Source: Trissonchulus latispiculum (Eukaryota > Nematoda > Enoplea > Enoplida > Ironidae). Taken from it: a DNA stretch of 64,000 nt. A program made the position numbers and the translations under genes. Positions within the stretch are counted from its first letter, which is position 1. Every line of letters begins with the position of its first letter. Positions 12,592 to 27,500 of this stretch are shown here, piece by piece. The stretch spans positions 1-64,000 of the forward strand of contig JASAND010010987.1 in NCBI GenBank assembly GCA_030248195.1, given 5' to 3'. The notes beneath the pieces are model-generated. The model searched no databases and was not told the DNA's origin. It saw only the letters and a list, made by a program, of their open reading frames with translations.

Positions 12592-15475
12592 TAATAATAC
12601 TAAAACAAATAGATCTCACTTTATTAGTGGGTTTGCTCACAGTCACCGTGATGTCAAAGAAGTCACTGCTAAAAATAAAAACTAGAGCGGACAGCGGCGA
12701 CAGCCGCTTAGCATTAATAACGGTGGCATAACCCCGCTACCCCTCATCTTCTTTTACTGGCCCAGCTGAGCTGCTATTTAGGCAGCACATATACTGTCAA
12801 AAACAATCAAATTTTAACCATTACTAAGCTCCATATAACGCAAAAGTATCTATATTAGCTTATGTGGAGCACCATTTACAACCCGACGTCTTACAAACAT
12901 GCACACCACTTTACGCGACTGCGTGTTAACGCATGATTTTAAATTTATGAAGTGGGAGGAGCTCTTAGACATTATTTAATTTTTATTTTTGGCAAATAAA
13001 CATAAAAGTTTCCCACTGTGGAATTATTTCAATTATTTCTATTATTTCTAGTTATCACATTTTTATTTTTTAAATTATTTAAAACTCATGTTAACGTCAT
13101 GAATGTTAACGTAAAATTGTACTGTTGTGCACGGTCCAAGACCGGACTTAGCTAATACACACTTCTCCTTCAATTTTGGGCGCGCACAGCCAGTGTTGAT
13201 AATGGTTGAGCTACTGAGAAGTGGTTAAGGGGAACCGCCTATATTTATCATTTTCCGATAGTTTTAGGCGCCAACAGTTATTGACTTGTCCTTTTTCTAT
13301 TTAAAATTATATTCTGGTTTCTGATCCTGTTATAGTTAGGTTAAAAGTATTGGTGAGTGAAATATATATTCCTGTTTAAATTTAATAAACGCGCGTAACT
13401 CATTAGTTTTCGTCCCTTTTGGTGTTTTCGCCCTTAAAGGGAGTCAAGGCTGCCTTGTTGAGATATCTTGCAATATGGCTTAGTGTCAGTCACGTAAGCC
13501 AAAAAAGGTTATGCTTTTTGACTGGGCAGGTACATGACAGACCCACGAGAGTTCATAACCTAGAGTTTATGAACAAAATAACACTGACAAAAAACTGTAA
13601 ATGTATAAAGGTACCTGCATGCATGAGGACAGTCGCATTTCTGTGACCAACTATTCACATCGTTTTGAAAGGCCCCGACAGCTTCCCATGCACATAAATC
13701 TACATTATTGATAAGAATATAAGTAACAATTTACAATGTTTTCGAATTAACCACGATTGCAAGAATACGACTAATAATTCCAAAAGCTGTTGTCAACATT
13801 AAGGAACACAAGTTAAGGACTCATTGCTCACTCCCTAAAATGTTTCCTTTATATCAGACTATATTGGTCCCAAGGAATTGTTAGCTGGCTCAAAGTGCTG
13901 TCTCAGCTCATTCTAATGCAATCCTTAGGAAAATTGAGTATTTGAGTATAGTATGACCTTTTTGCTGCAAGGTTATAACATTTGAGCCTATTTTTGAAAT
14001 TTTTGAACTGGCTTTCTAGTCAAATTTCGAAGTTTAACAAGAAAACTAAATTTTGTAAGCAGACAAAATGCATTATCAATTTTATAATACTAAAAATATT
14101 AACATTCTCATTGCTTTTCCCCAAACATAAACATTACATTGAAAAGTGCGTACTATACCTCCCACAGTAGAACACAACTGGCAGTGAAAATGTTAAAATA
14201 TAAATCAAGCCAAGCCAGAAGTTTGTATTTGGAAATAACAGCACTTGTGTGGGGAGTTTATTCTGCTTTCTGTCGTCTGTTATTTTGAGGTTTAGTCACT
14301 CTGTTTGATTGTAAATCTAACTTGTTCAAACAAAAAGTACATAATTACGAGAAATTACGCTAAGCCTACTTTTCTAAGCGCAAATTTTATTCCTACATTC
14401 AACGCCACCACCAATTTCTTCACTCTTCACGCAGCCCCGTAGGATAACTTGGATAGTATTGAGACATTTTCAGTTAAGGGTGTAGGCAATTAGCACTTTC
14501 CCGTATTTTTATATACCAGCATTAGTCATGTGGGAGAGCCCCCATAATATGAACTATAAAGGCACTATGCACATTTGGAAAAGTGCTAATTAGGCATAAC
14601 TGATTAATGGTAAGGAATTAAGAACTAATATGTACATTTTTGAAATCTCCAGGCAAAGAACTTTTGAATGATACTAAACTAAACTTGTCCGGCAAGAAAA
14701 AACCTACTATTGCTAATGGATTTGAAGTGGGTATTTTCACTGTATTCAGCATGATGATTGTCCATTTTTACGCTAATGGAATTTTTGAACGGACCGAAAA
14801 TATTGCTATACTATTTTTTATTATCTAGGCAATGGTACTAGTAAGTTTATGCTTTTTTCCGAATTTCGATCCGGTTCGTTTTTTGCATGTGTTCAAAAAT
14901 GGAAAACATGCCGTTTTTGGATTTTAAGTTCGAAAATTTGGAAATAGTCTAAAAATGACCAAAAACAATATCCATCGGCCTTGGGCTAGTACCCGTATAT
15001 AGTAAATCGGTGTCGCTGATCACGATGAGCATTCAGCCGAAACGAACGAAGTGACTATGGTCAGCATGCTCCCGTGGTTCCTCGCCCAAGGACAGAGTTG
15101 GAAAACTCTCTCTCTATATACAGCGTTTTTGGGCATTTTGGATGGGGACATATATAGTAAATCGACTACGCTCGTTTCAATGGATATATTGTTGAGCCCG
15201 ATGGAAGCGACCAGTAGTCACGATGGTCTATGGGAACTACAGACCGCTGGTCAAACCTCCCACTACCAAAAATTAAATAGGGGACAGCTAGGAGAAATGC
15301 TCCTTGAGGTCGCATGAAAAAATTAATATGAGGTCTGATCCCATGAGCTATGAGCTACATTTAAACGTGCAAGGACAAGATTTAAAATGTTCAATATGAG
15401 CCTACATCTAAATAATTAGAGGACAATATACAAACGGCTAAGATGAGCCGCTACGTTTCTTTTTGGCTCAAATTG

Positions 15476-15570
<95 letters not shown>

Positions 15571-18500
15571 TCGATTTCTGAGTAACTCAGACTTAGGTGG
15601 ATAGGGGCCGCGATGGGTCAAAAAATGGAATTCGCCCAAACTCCGCCAGTTTGAAGGTAATAGTGGATGTACTAACCTGGCAAAATATTATTGGATTCGG
15701 TGCAGCCAGTTTCGAGCAATGGCGATTTATATTTCAGGGCCCTGAATGCGTTTTTGGTACAGCAACGGTGCTGATGTTTTGTCCCATTGCACCCAGCTCA
15801 CTTTACCTAGGTAGATAGTTTATACACCGTTCGAAAGCTAATTTTAAGAGCTTCTAAAAATGGTATATTGAATGGTGCTGCGTGCTATAAATTTTGACTT
15901 CGACGTCAAAACATCGGCAGAAGCCAAGATAACTCGCATTCACAAAAAGCTACATTTGGAATTATTACCGACGCTCAGTAAAACAGCTAGCCACAGATTT
16001 TTATCCAGCAATAGAACGGTATGTTCGCAATAAATGTGCAAAATTTCAGCGAATTTAATGATCCCTTGCGTTGTCTGTACTACATTGTAGGACGTCCACC
16101 AGCTATAGTGCGGTGGGAAATAAAAACCCAAATTTTCGAATTTTGGCTGTAACTCTTCTATTAAGCGACAAATCGCAAATCTAGCGATAACTACCATGAG
16201 GCCTTGGGAAGAGCTTCAAAATGAGCCATAAAACACCCATCTAGCACTTACGGTTGGTGAGAAATTTTCGACCAAACCGAAGGGAAAACCCAACTGGCTT
16301 TTTCCTACAGGGGGGGATTGCCCCCCAGAAATCCGTTTCCCCCCCAGACTTGGGTCGCCCTACCCCAGAATCGCCCTCCCCACCCTAAAGTGCCCGGAAA
16401 AATATGGTTTTGAGGGAAAATTTTGAAAATTTTTTCCGGCTTCGCCGGAGTTTTCCCCATTTTTAAGCTATTTTAAGCTTAAATTTACGTTAAAAATAGT
16501 CAATTTTTTAGCTCAGCAGCAAAAAATAGCTATTTTTAGACATTTTTCTAAAATCTTTTCTTCCCCCCACCAGAAATCAGAGCCCCCCCAGACCAGGAGG
16601 GGCCCCCCCAGACTTCCCCCCCCCGAAATATTTGCCTAGGAAAAAGCCAGCCCAATGCGGGCAAAAACCCATGGGCGAGAAAAAACCCAGCCGAAATTTT
16701 TGCTGGAAGCATGCCAGAACATTTTTGACTATACCATTCGAAAGAGCGGGTCATTTTAGTACATCTGCTATCTGCATCAAAAAATATCAATATGTATATA
16801 TTTTTGCAAAAATTTGTGTCATATTGACTTTTGAAAATTTTGTATGTTTAACACGTAAGCATAAGCAAATTTTTGAAATTTGGTTAATTTCTGCAGTTTT
16901 AACATCGTATCACATAGAAAACGTGTTTTTATTGCATTTAAGGGCTAAACCCGACCTATTTTAGTGAAAAATTGGCGATTTTTCACGAAATTGAAAAATT
17001 TGGCTTGAAATGGCACCATGTCAGATTGTAGAGCAATCGAAAACAATGTTTTTCATGCCACAACTTTACTTATTCCTCTGCGCCCTCACTAACACAGTGG
17101 CAGTCAAAAGTGAGTCAAATCTTCATTTCTTCGCGGACCCTGGTTTTAGGCGATAACCTTATTTCCAATGTTGTGACCCAATTGATCCGTTTACAACATC
17201 TAATACAATTTAGTGCAAACTCCGCAATAGCTCATTGAATCTGCTGAAATTTTGCACATTCACAGACAAATATACTCACAATTTGTTTACAAAAACCTAG
17301 CCCTAGCTTCTCCCTTATGGGCTCTGGATTTCTCTAAAGATGTTCACATGTAGAATAGATAGTATAGCGCGGCGGGAAAAAACCCAGTCCGAGATGCGGG
17401 GAAAAACTCAACGCCAGTGTGAGTCACCCATATGAGCTAGATCTGATTTTAATAGCCTATCTTAAGTAGCGTCCAAAACTACCCTAGAGGCTGTATTATT
17501 GTACCTCCCGCTGCCTCTCAGCCAATTTTTTGGGACTTTGAAAATTTTGGAAATTTTGGTCCCAACTTGGGGGTCAGACAGGCTCAACTTTGGGGGGCAC
17601 CCTGAACTACTGGAAAGACCTAGCCCAAAATAGATTACAGTTTCACAGAGGACATTTCTCGAACTTCACGATGCTGTATGCAATTTGGCTCTACTGCCTG
17701 TGGTGCGACCTGGGGATGACCTAGACTCGGCGGGAAAAACCCATGTGCGGGAAAAACCCATGTACGGGAAAAAACCCAAATTTCAAAATGAAAATTTTTC
17801 CAACCATTAGCAGCAAAGGAAAAATTCATGCATTTCTGAGCTTAATAGAGCCTTCTGATTAATTTGGTATAGATTTTACCTAGGTTCAACCTTCTGTATG
17901 TGGTCTAAATGGCCAAAATCTGACATGGTGCCATTTCAAGCCAAATTTTTTCAATTTCGTCAAAAATCGCCAATTTTTCACTAAAATAGGTCGGGTTTGG
18001 CTTTAAATGCAATAAAAACACGTTTTCTATGTGATAGGATGTTAAAACTGCAGAAATTAACTAAATTTCAAAAATTTCCCTATGCTTACGTGTTAAACCT
18101 ACATTATTTTTAAAAGTCAATATATATATATGACACAAATTTTTGCAAAAATATATACATATTGATATTTTTTGATGCAGATGTACTAAAAATGACCCGC
18201 TCTTTCGAATGGTATAGTCAAAAATGTTCTGGCATGCTTCCAGCAAAAATTTCGGCTGGGTTTTTTCTCGCCCATGGGTTTTTTCCCGCATTGGGTTTTT
18301 TCCTGTCGGTTTGGTCGAAAATTTCTCACCAACCGTAAGTGCTAGAGAGGTGTTTTATGGCTCATTTTGAAGCACCTTCCCAAGGCCTCATGGTTGTTAT
18401 CGCTAGATTTGCGATTAGTCGCTTAATTGAAAAGTTACAGCCAAAATTCGAAAATTTGGGTTTTTTTCCCACCGCACTATAGCTGGTGGACGTCCTACAA

Positions 18501-21500
18501 TGCAGTACAGACAACGCAAGGGATCATTAAATTCGCTGAAATTTTGCACATTTATTGCGAACATACCGTTCTATTTCTGGATAAAAATCTGTGTCTAGCT
18601 TCTTTACTGAGCGTCGGTAATAATTCTAACTGTAGCTTTTTGTGAATGCGAGTTCTCTTGGCTTCTGCCGATGTTTTGACGTCGAAGTCAAAATTTAAGG
18701 CACGCAGTACCATTCAATATACCATTTTTAAAAGCCCTTAAAATTAGCTTTCGAACGGTGTATAAACTATCTACCTAGGTAAAGTGAGCTGGGTGCAGTG
18801 AGACAAAATATCAGCACCGTTGCTGTACCAAAAACGCATTCAGGTCCCTGAAATATAAATCGCCATTGCTCGAAACTGGCTGCACCGAATCCAATAATAT
18901 TTTGCCAGGTTAGTACATCCACTATTACCTTCAAACTGGCAGAGTTTCAGCGAATTCCATTTTTTGACAAATCGCGGCCAAGTTTGACCTTACCAGAAAC
19001 CGAAGTATATATATATATATACGCTCACTGACTGACGCGCACGGTAACTGTATTTTTTCACAATCTTCGCAGGTACGATGGACATTTACTACTGGAACAG
19101 CTGGGGACAATGGCGTCGAAAATGGGATGTGAAATTAATGTGATCCCGATAGGATATGATTAATACCTCACTTTTTCTTTAAAGATTAAACATTTAAATA
19201 CTCGCTGGAATCTCAGGTTTATCGGCAGTTTGCAGTTTCTGAATACCTCCTTGGATCAGCTGGTTAAAAGTTCATCCGATAAGGGCAGCGATAAATTTAG
19301 ATATACCACCGAATATTTCAAAGGGAATACTCAGTTGACGTTGCGAAAGGTCGTATACCCATATGAGTACATGGATTCCTGGCAAAGATTTGACAAACAA
19401 GACTTACCTCCGATAAACAGTTTTTATTCCACTTTACCTGATCAGAAGATTATACCCATGCTAAGATGGTGTGGAAAACGTTCAATGTTGAATCGTTGGG
19501 ATGATACCACGACCTTTTTTTAATTAGTGACGTTTTGCTACTGAGCGATGTCTTCGAAAACTTTAGAAACTTTTGTATGCTAAGCTATCAGTTAGATCCT
19601 GAACAGTATTATACCGCGCTATCATTTTCATGGGATGCTGCGCAAAAGTTCACCGCCGTCAAATTAGAACTATTAACTGACCCGGGCATGTACACATTTA
19701 TGGAAAATGAAATTCGCGGAGGTGTATCGACAATAATTCATCGCTGTGCAAAGACAAATAATCCTCTGTTCAAAGATTATAACCCATCGAAACCTTCCAG
19801 CTATATTATCTACTTAGACGCCAGTTATCTTTATGGCTGGACAATGACACAGAAATTACCCGTAGGCAACTTTCGATGGATGACGGACAGTGAAATCCAG
19901 TCCTTAAATGTACTGAACATTTCTGACAGCGATGCAGAGGGATACATTTTGAAAGTTGATCTGGATTATCCAGATGAACTACACAACACTCATAATGACT
20001 ACCCAGTCGCTGCTGAGAAACTTGAAATCACGGATGAGATGTTATCCCCGTACTGTGTCCAACTTAAGGTGGTGATTCCTTTTGGGCACATATTGTTGGT
20101 TGACGGCTCAAACCAAGATGAAATTTGATCAAACTTACCAAAATAAGTTCATTTGGTGTTCTAACACCCTCCGCGCAATCCCGCTTCAAAATTTCGAGAT
20201 TCCCGTTCAGGACGGTTTTCGCCAATTTCTGACAGTTGAGCAGCAACTGCATAGCTATGACTATACTCATTTGAAAGATCTCGTTGAGCTCTACATTTTT
20301 GCTTTTGGAAGCAACTTTCTAGCTTTCTCTCTAGTGTGAGATAGAGTAGCCGATTTTCTCGTATTTTGGCGCTGAAAACTTGTAATTTTTGCAGAAATCA
20401 AATAATCCACGATTTCTTGAGCTACGCAAGCCGTAAAATTAAACTAAGGGTATCGATTTGAAGGTCTCGACGAGGCCGATTATCCGAGGCATGATGATCT
20501 TCCAACTCCTATCCCGTGAGCTGCTATCATAAAAAATGTAGTTTTTGCAAAAACGACCAAAATTTTTCCAGCGATTGTGGAGCATTTACTATACAAGCTA
20601 GAGGGTTGCCACTTACTAGACATGTTTTACACATAAATACCCAGGGACCCTTTTTTAGTTGCCCCGGTTGCTGCTTTCTAGCTAAAGTGGCCGCTTGCTA
20701 AAGTTGCGAAAAGTAGGCAAAATCCAGGTTGCGCAAACATTTTAGCTTATTTCTTCATAACGAAGAGTGATTTCATGATAATTTAAAAAGGGTCCCCAGC
20801 TATTTGATAGTGGAATCGAATGATATAGCCGATGCCTCTCGAAAAAATTTACTTTAGTCTGCAAAAAATCTGGAAAATTAAAGAACTTCGAAAATCCAGG
20901 AAACTAGTTTCCAAACACTGAAGTTAGTTTCATTGCATTCATTAGAAAGAGAAAATGTTAAGCTCCATTCTGATATAAAAATGGCTTCTTAGCTCCAAGT
21001 AATGAATGAGTAATAAGGGTTCAAAGTTGATGTCTCCAAAAGGAATCACCACCTTAAAGGTCGGATAAAAGTATGCAGTGTCAACTCTCCAAACTTGGTA
21101 CCTAACCTCTTCAATAAGAAACTGTATACCGTACTTTACCGAAATCTATATACTTGGCATAATATATGCTATAACTGTCTTCTTCTTTTCGTACTAATAT
21201 TCGAAAATACCGTCAACGAAACCTGCACACTATATCAGTTCATGATAATGCTATTTCAAAATGTTTATTTAGTTTTAATTCATGTCCTAACAACGAACAA
21301 TATGAACAATATTCATGGTTTGCGAACTTTAGTGGTTGGTCAAAAATATAGGCGGTAGGAAAGAAAGTAGCATGGTTATATGCGATGAGGTAAACTTAGA
21401 ACTGAGAACTGGCTAAAACTTGGAAACAGTTTGCAAGACGGGACGAAACATACATTGCAATGTTCACATTTTAATGTTTCAAGAAACTTTGCCCACATCG

Positions 21501-24500
21501 GAGCGAGTCAATGTTTTTCAGTCGAGCTTAGTGGATTTTTTAGGGCTTAGGCCATTGGATCCTACAATGGAGGGAAGACAACAGTCCAAAACCAAATATC
21601 ACGAACTCTGGAACGAAAATTTCAGAGTAGGTTCACGAAAATTAACCGCTAATTCTTTACCATTTTAAATATCATCAATTAAACTGTTTACGTTTATCTG
21701 GTATTGAATAGCAATACTTGTCTTCTTCAAAAGAGGGAAATTTTCCAGAGCAACATCCACAAGTATCAAACATGTGCTGCTGATAACAAGCAACGTAGCA
21801 CGCCTGCAAAATACACTCCCGTATGAATCATCAATTAGTCAACAGTTCAATATAACTCATCTTATTCTATCAAGCAAACATTTTTTGATTAAATTTTCAT
21901 ATCTAAATAGCTGTTTGTCCAAACTTGAATAAGAAATAGAACTTGCTGCAAACGGACACATTCAAAAGCTTGCCGTAGCTTAATTACATTTCGCTCGTAG
22001 TATAAGGTTTGGTTCGGTTGTCTGTGGAAAAGTGATTTGGTTGAGTTGTCAGGATCATGGCGACATGTGCCAAACATCCCTCCAATTAAATGTTCCGTTC
22101 TCTAAAACTGAACAAGTACAAGTAAGCTGAAGTATCACCAATAGCCCACCACGCCCAAATAAAAACCAGGATATTTCATCCACCCCAAACCGACACCTAA
22201 TGTCCGAGTGATCTCGGCTTCTCCAAGATTCGTTTTGGATTCCGCGTTATACAGATTCACAATTTACCCAAAGCCGCAGTCCATTCCTTCCCTAGTCAGG
22301 TGGGAAAATATTGCAGAACTTTCAATACAGCATGCCACCAGTTTTCCGACTGACACGCTGAACAAACTATCTGTCATTTAACTAACTAGTTTCGATAAAG
22401 CTGGTCTCCCGCATCTCCACCAACTGTCCTCTGCTTATCCTACTACGTTTACTGATAGACTACTGATTAAAAATAAGACTAACGCACAAACTGCACTCCA
22501 AAGGAATACATCAAATTAGAACTGAGTTCCCATTTGTTTGAGCTGACCAAAGGAATGTAGTTTTCGTGTCCTATAATGATGGCTACGCCCAAACCAGTGG
22601 TTCTGTCAACGACCACTGCCGCGTTAGTCAAATTCACAACCACATGTAAACCTGGAATTGGAAAGGGTAATTAAAACAGCACATACTCCGAGGATTTATC
22701 TAATGGCTTTAAGTCGGTAGCAAATATTTATCTGACTAGTATCATCCGGTTTTGCACGAGCTAAATTCCATTTGAATTTTAACCGTTGTACATTAAAGCT
22801 TCCCTGTGTACCAGTTGGTATGTTTTGCCACCAACAGAGGGGACTTCATATGAATAATTATTGTCATTTGTTCCAAAATTACAGTTTTCAGTGACTACCG
22901 TAAACTTCCCCAGCCTGGTGGATGCGTCCCTGTTGAACAAGTGTAAAGCATTTTCCTTGGGAGACGTCATAGTAGGATCGTTTTTCAAGTGCTGATATTC
23001 TGAAATAACCTTACTGAGTTATGCCCTAAGTAGATATTTCACGAACTGATGAATGGGCAAGACTTTGATGACAGCAGGGATACAATGTGCTGCAGTGCTT
23101 TATCCCGCCAGAACATCTGTGTTTTGAAATTGCCAAAAACTCCCAAAAAAATTGCCAAAATTGCCACCCACACAAACACCACTTTTGTCCACAATTTACA
23201 GTCCAATTTTAGAGGAACGGTTCCTGTGGAAACTGATGGAATGAAGCTGAAACAAGCCCGCTCTGACTGAATAATACTAAAACATGTTGCAAATTTCATG
23301 GTAGTTGTGTCTAATGGCTGGGATCAGTTTTTCTTATTTTGCCAAATAGATTACTAAACAGCTGAGGTCAGTTCAAAATATTTTGAAAAATATTTTGCAT
23401 TGAAAATTCTTGAGAAAATTCCATAATAGAAATCGACTCAACAACTAGCATTTGGCTTCTCTCCGATCACTGTAAACATTTATCGGGAAATTTACCGACT
23501 TTACTAGTTGAAGATGTTAGCAGTCATATGACAGAGTTCCAGGATTTGATGGAATCGGAGCCGGAGGGAGGCAGATGCTATTACCTAATTGTGAAAAAAT
23601 TTTTAAAAAGTCAGGACCGCCCGGAGCCGGCGGTGCCCAGATGTTTTTTTACCTACAGGCTAACTAGTATTAAAAATTTCATTAATCGCTTAAGCCGTAT
23701 TATGATTAACCTTGACAAACATTTGTTTTTAGTTAGTTATTGTGGTCTTTAGCCCTTAATCAGATGCTTATAACCGTAAAAGCTTTAAAAGGTTGTATAA
23801 AGCGACTAAACGTTTTGAAAAAGTTGCTAAAAGTTTCCAAATTTAAGCCCAACCACCGTTCTGGAGCAAGAAAAATAACACAAACGAGTTTTCTCTGGTT
23901 TCTCTTAGTTTATTCTATATTGCATTACCAGAACGAAGGCATTGTTTGCAACAGTTGTCAGGCAACAGTTGCCCACGAAGACGTCTGTTGCTGAAAGAAG
24001 CCGTTTCGACCCTTGCGAAAGGATCTCATCAGTGGCAGTTGTTGCGGTTTTGAAAATTTAGTGCAAATTATCTGAAAGTTATGAAAAAGTTTTCGAAACG
24101 GTTTTCTACAACAGTCGTTGTAGAAAAGGTAAAAGGTACCTGTTGGCGTAACTATTCAATTGAAAGGATTTCAACAGCTATTTTTCTTAACTAAATCCCT
24201 ATTCTAGGTAGTGCGCTGACGCGCACTACCTAATTAACGCTGGATTCCAAAAATTTGTCTTGCTTTTGGGATACACGTGTATATTATACTTGAAAATAAG
24301 CAACAACGATGACTGTTACTTTTGGCACCCTGCAGCCCCCTTATGACTTCAATTAACTCGAAAGCACAACCAGCAGTTAGAAACGCATCTGATGGCTAAC
24401 TGACACTAGCTTCAGGGTTGTCATTTAGCACGATGAATAAACTATGTAATATGTCCCGACAGCTGTAGCGTGTGCACTTCTACATAAGAACTTCTGGAGC

Positions 24501-27500
24501 CGGTTGCATAAAAGTTTGCGAGTACTAGACTCGACAACTAGACTCATGCTATTTGTCGAGTCTAGTGCCTCAAGTGTACCATGAAACCCTCGCAGTCTAG
24601 TAGCTACTAGCACTCGAGTTGCGAGTCTAGCTTCTCACAAGTTTGAACACTAGTAGACTAATCGGGTTCCATAAAACTTTCGTCTTGCCTCGCTAGTACG
24701 CTACTAGCATCCGTCTAGTTCTCTAGTCTATTTTGTCCAGAGAAGTGATAATTAAAGTGGCATAACTTTTTCATTTTTATCAAAATAGACTCAAAATCAA
24801 GAGACGCACGTTATTGAATCTTTTTTCGAATGTCTGCAATTTTTACAAAGTTTCATTGAGATTTGAATTTTATGCGATTTTTTACATGATTATGGTTATT
24901 TTCTGGCGAACTCGCACCCGCAGTGTTAGTCCTCGCACTAGCACTGCTAGTTTGTCGAGTCGCCGCACTCGCTTAGCTAATTTCGTCGAGTCAAGCGAAA
25001 AGTTTTATGGTACACTTGACTCGACGACTAGCACTAGCATTGCGTGTTCTCGCATGCTAGTACCAGCATGCGAGTTAAAGTTTTATGGAACCGGCCCCTG
25101 GTTAAAGCTATTTGGGCTTGAATTTGAAGTTTATTTAGATGTGTGCACATTTATTTTTATGAAATTCTATGTAAACTTGAATCATAAAAATGCCGAAATA
25201 GCAAATTTTCTGCTCCTCTGTTGAAGTTTAGAAGTCAAAACCTTCAGTAATCGTGCTGAAATTTGGAGTGGCTACATTTTCGGCCATTGGTTTAGCTATA
25301 TCAAATCCTTTCAGCTTCGCGAAGTTTGATTTTTGATGTATAAAGGCTAGTTGTGGCACATATATCTGTCCGCTGTAAACGGCTCGAGCGCAGTTAAGAT
25401 CTCAATAACCGATATTTTGGATGTGTCATGCTGCACATGCCGGAAAATTGTTGCGAAATGTCGAAAGAAATTTTGTGCCAAAACGTAGGGCAACTGGCCA
25501 AAGTCGGGTAAACACTTAGTCGCCTCTCTCCCTCCGTAATTCACACAAGTTCTAACCAAAGACGAATCTGAACCCACGCAGATTCATCATGTTTTTGTTT
25601 TTTGTGTAGAAAAACCAAAATGAGGTCACTAGGTTGAATTGTTGTTATGTCGAAATCAGCACTGGTATTGAAAAGGGTCAGGGTCTTTGATAAAAACTGA
25701 AAAATCTGGTGATGTAGAGCAAACGCTAATACTGGATACAAACTGTTGGGTTGATGGACTGAGCCAGAACTGAAGCGTTGTACTTGCTTCATTAATTAGA
25801 TGCGGCTTTGTCTGATGTGTTGTACACTTTCTCACTTATTATGTTATGAGATGATATGGTTATGCTGCGGTAGGAAACTTTACCAGTGACAAACACAAAC
25901 CTCTTGCATTGAACAAAATTAAATTGGCATTGAGGTATTAGATCTTCAAATTCCAACTTGTAGGGAAAAATCATGGGATGATCGTCAGTTAGCAGTGCAA
26001 AAAGGAACATCAGCATAAAGGTTTCGTATTCCTTGATTCCTTGATTGTTCAACTAAAGCCATTATGTGCAACAGTTAAGACTGTTATGTATAGATCGTTA
26101 CGCCACGCCAAAAGTTAAGGATGCGCAATTTACAAGTAGTAGTGGCCGCAAACACACACACGTACACACGTTGCAATATAAACGTTAGAGCAGATTCGTT
26201 ACTATGGAGTTTCAGTTTACCTGCATTAAGTGTCGGCATTTAGCTCTATAGGCCCGTACTCTGTTATCGCAGACAGCGTTGTTTTTCAACAAAAATTGTT
26301 TATTACAAGTATATTTCAAAGGTGCTACAACTTGGTTTATGAATTTGTCTAGCGGTCAACGTCAACGTCTGATCAGTCATCAATTCATTCAGCCCTCCAG
26401 CAAAATTACAACAGAATTATCCCGGATTGGAGCTAAGCGTTTGGAAAAACTATTTTTAATAAAGTTCAATTAAGTTCATTACAAAAATTAAGCACGGTAG
26501 ACGAATAAAAGTAGTAAATTCTAGCTAGCTAGTGAATGGCTAAAGAATGGCTAATGGGTTACGGCCATGTAGGAGCCAACGGCAAACCAGCGGTCAACGG
26601 CTAGCCAGTTGGCCGTTAGCTTAGACAGTTGGCCGACTAACGGCCAAGGGCCGGCCATAGGCCAACTGACGGGCCAACTTCAATCTCCGGCCAAGCCAAG
26701 CAAACTAGGGAAAATTTCGGCCAATCCCAACACTAGTGATGGGTACCGGATATTTTTTCATATCCGGATATCCGCCTATTTTGCGTTAACAGATATCCGG
26801 ATATCCGGTTATCCGCCTATTCCAAACATAACTTCAAGAAAATTTTTCGATTTTGCAATTAAATTTTCAATTTTTCTGTCAATTTTTCGGCAGGCTGTGA
26901 ATGTCTATCGTGCAACCAAGCCCCAACCTTGGTTTCAAAAATATTTTCAGAGGAATTTTTAAAAAATATTTTAAAATTTTTGAAATTTTTGTCAAACATT
27001 TCCTAATTTTTCATTACCTCCGGATATCCGGATATTTTTCTCAAATCGGATATTATCCGGATATAAAAGTTATCCGGACATCCGGATATCCGGATATTCA
27101 GTGCCACTACCCAACACTACTCCGTCCACCTTCAAAACTTAAGGAAGTTATGACGGGAACCAGGAACAACTTTCCTGGAATGGAACCATGGGCTTAAAAT
27201 GCTGCCTGTGCAATTTAAGCAAGCTAAAGTTAAACTGGGCAGTGCTCCAAAGTTCGGTCGGTGCATCATTAATGATTGTATTGTGAACGCCTAGATAGCT
27301 AGCCTTGAGCCACTTCTGGACAAAAACTGTATCTCAGTAAAGACATTGATTTGGTGCATCGGTCGATCACGTTCTCGGTCGCGTTCGGTCTCCACCTGAC
27401 CTTGAAAGGCTCATCGCCGGAATTTTCAAGAATTTGTAATGGTAATTATGAAAACTAACCACAACCATGCTTTTTCCAAGGCTTCTAAATTCCTGCTCTG

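Larger units (their letters stand above)
15606..18979. repeat. Large inverted repeat (palindromic arms about 1.07 kb)
   Basis: The left arm (15606-17027) matches the reverse complement of 17917-18979, with scattered substitutions. Once a 357-bp insertion is removed from the left arm (16294-16650), the two arms have nearly equal length, about 1065 bases. Both arms contain the same junction, a TA-flanked element end inside host sequence 'gtccaccagc', so the nested insertion predates the inverted duplication. The spacer holds unique sequence (17028-17364) plus the rest of the right-hand TA element. No gene of its own is visible. Confidence 0.8.

Noticed and set aside
12401..12646. Poly-leucine/isoleucine frame that looks like a membrane protein
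   Set aside because: It is the (TAA)n array read on the minus strand.
15940..18645. Two related 70-85 residue frames on opposite strands, at first suggesting a duplicated small gene
   Set aside because: They are the two arms of the large inverted repeat, with no start context or family match.
25347..25792. Open minus-strand frames between channel exons, considered as extra exons
   Set aside because: The flanking exons (25884 and 22999) already join in phase without them, and no family motif is present.
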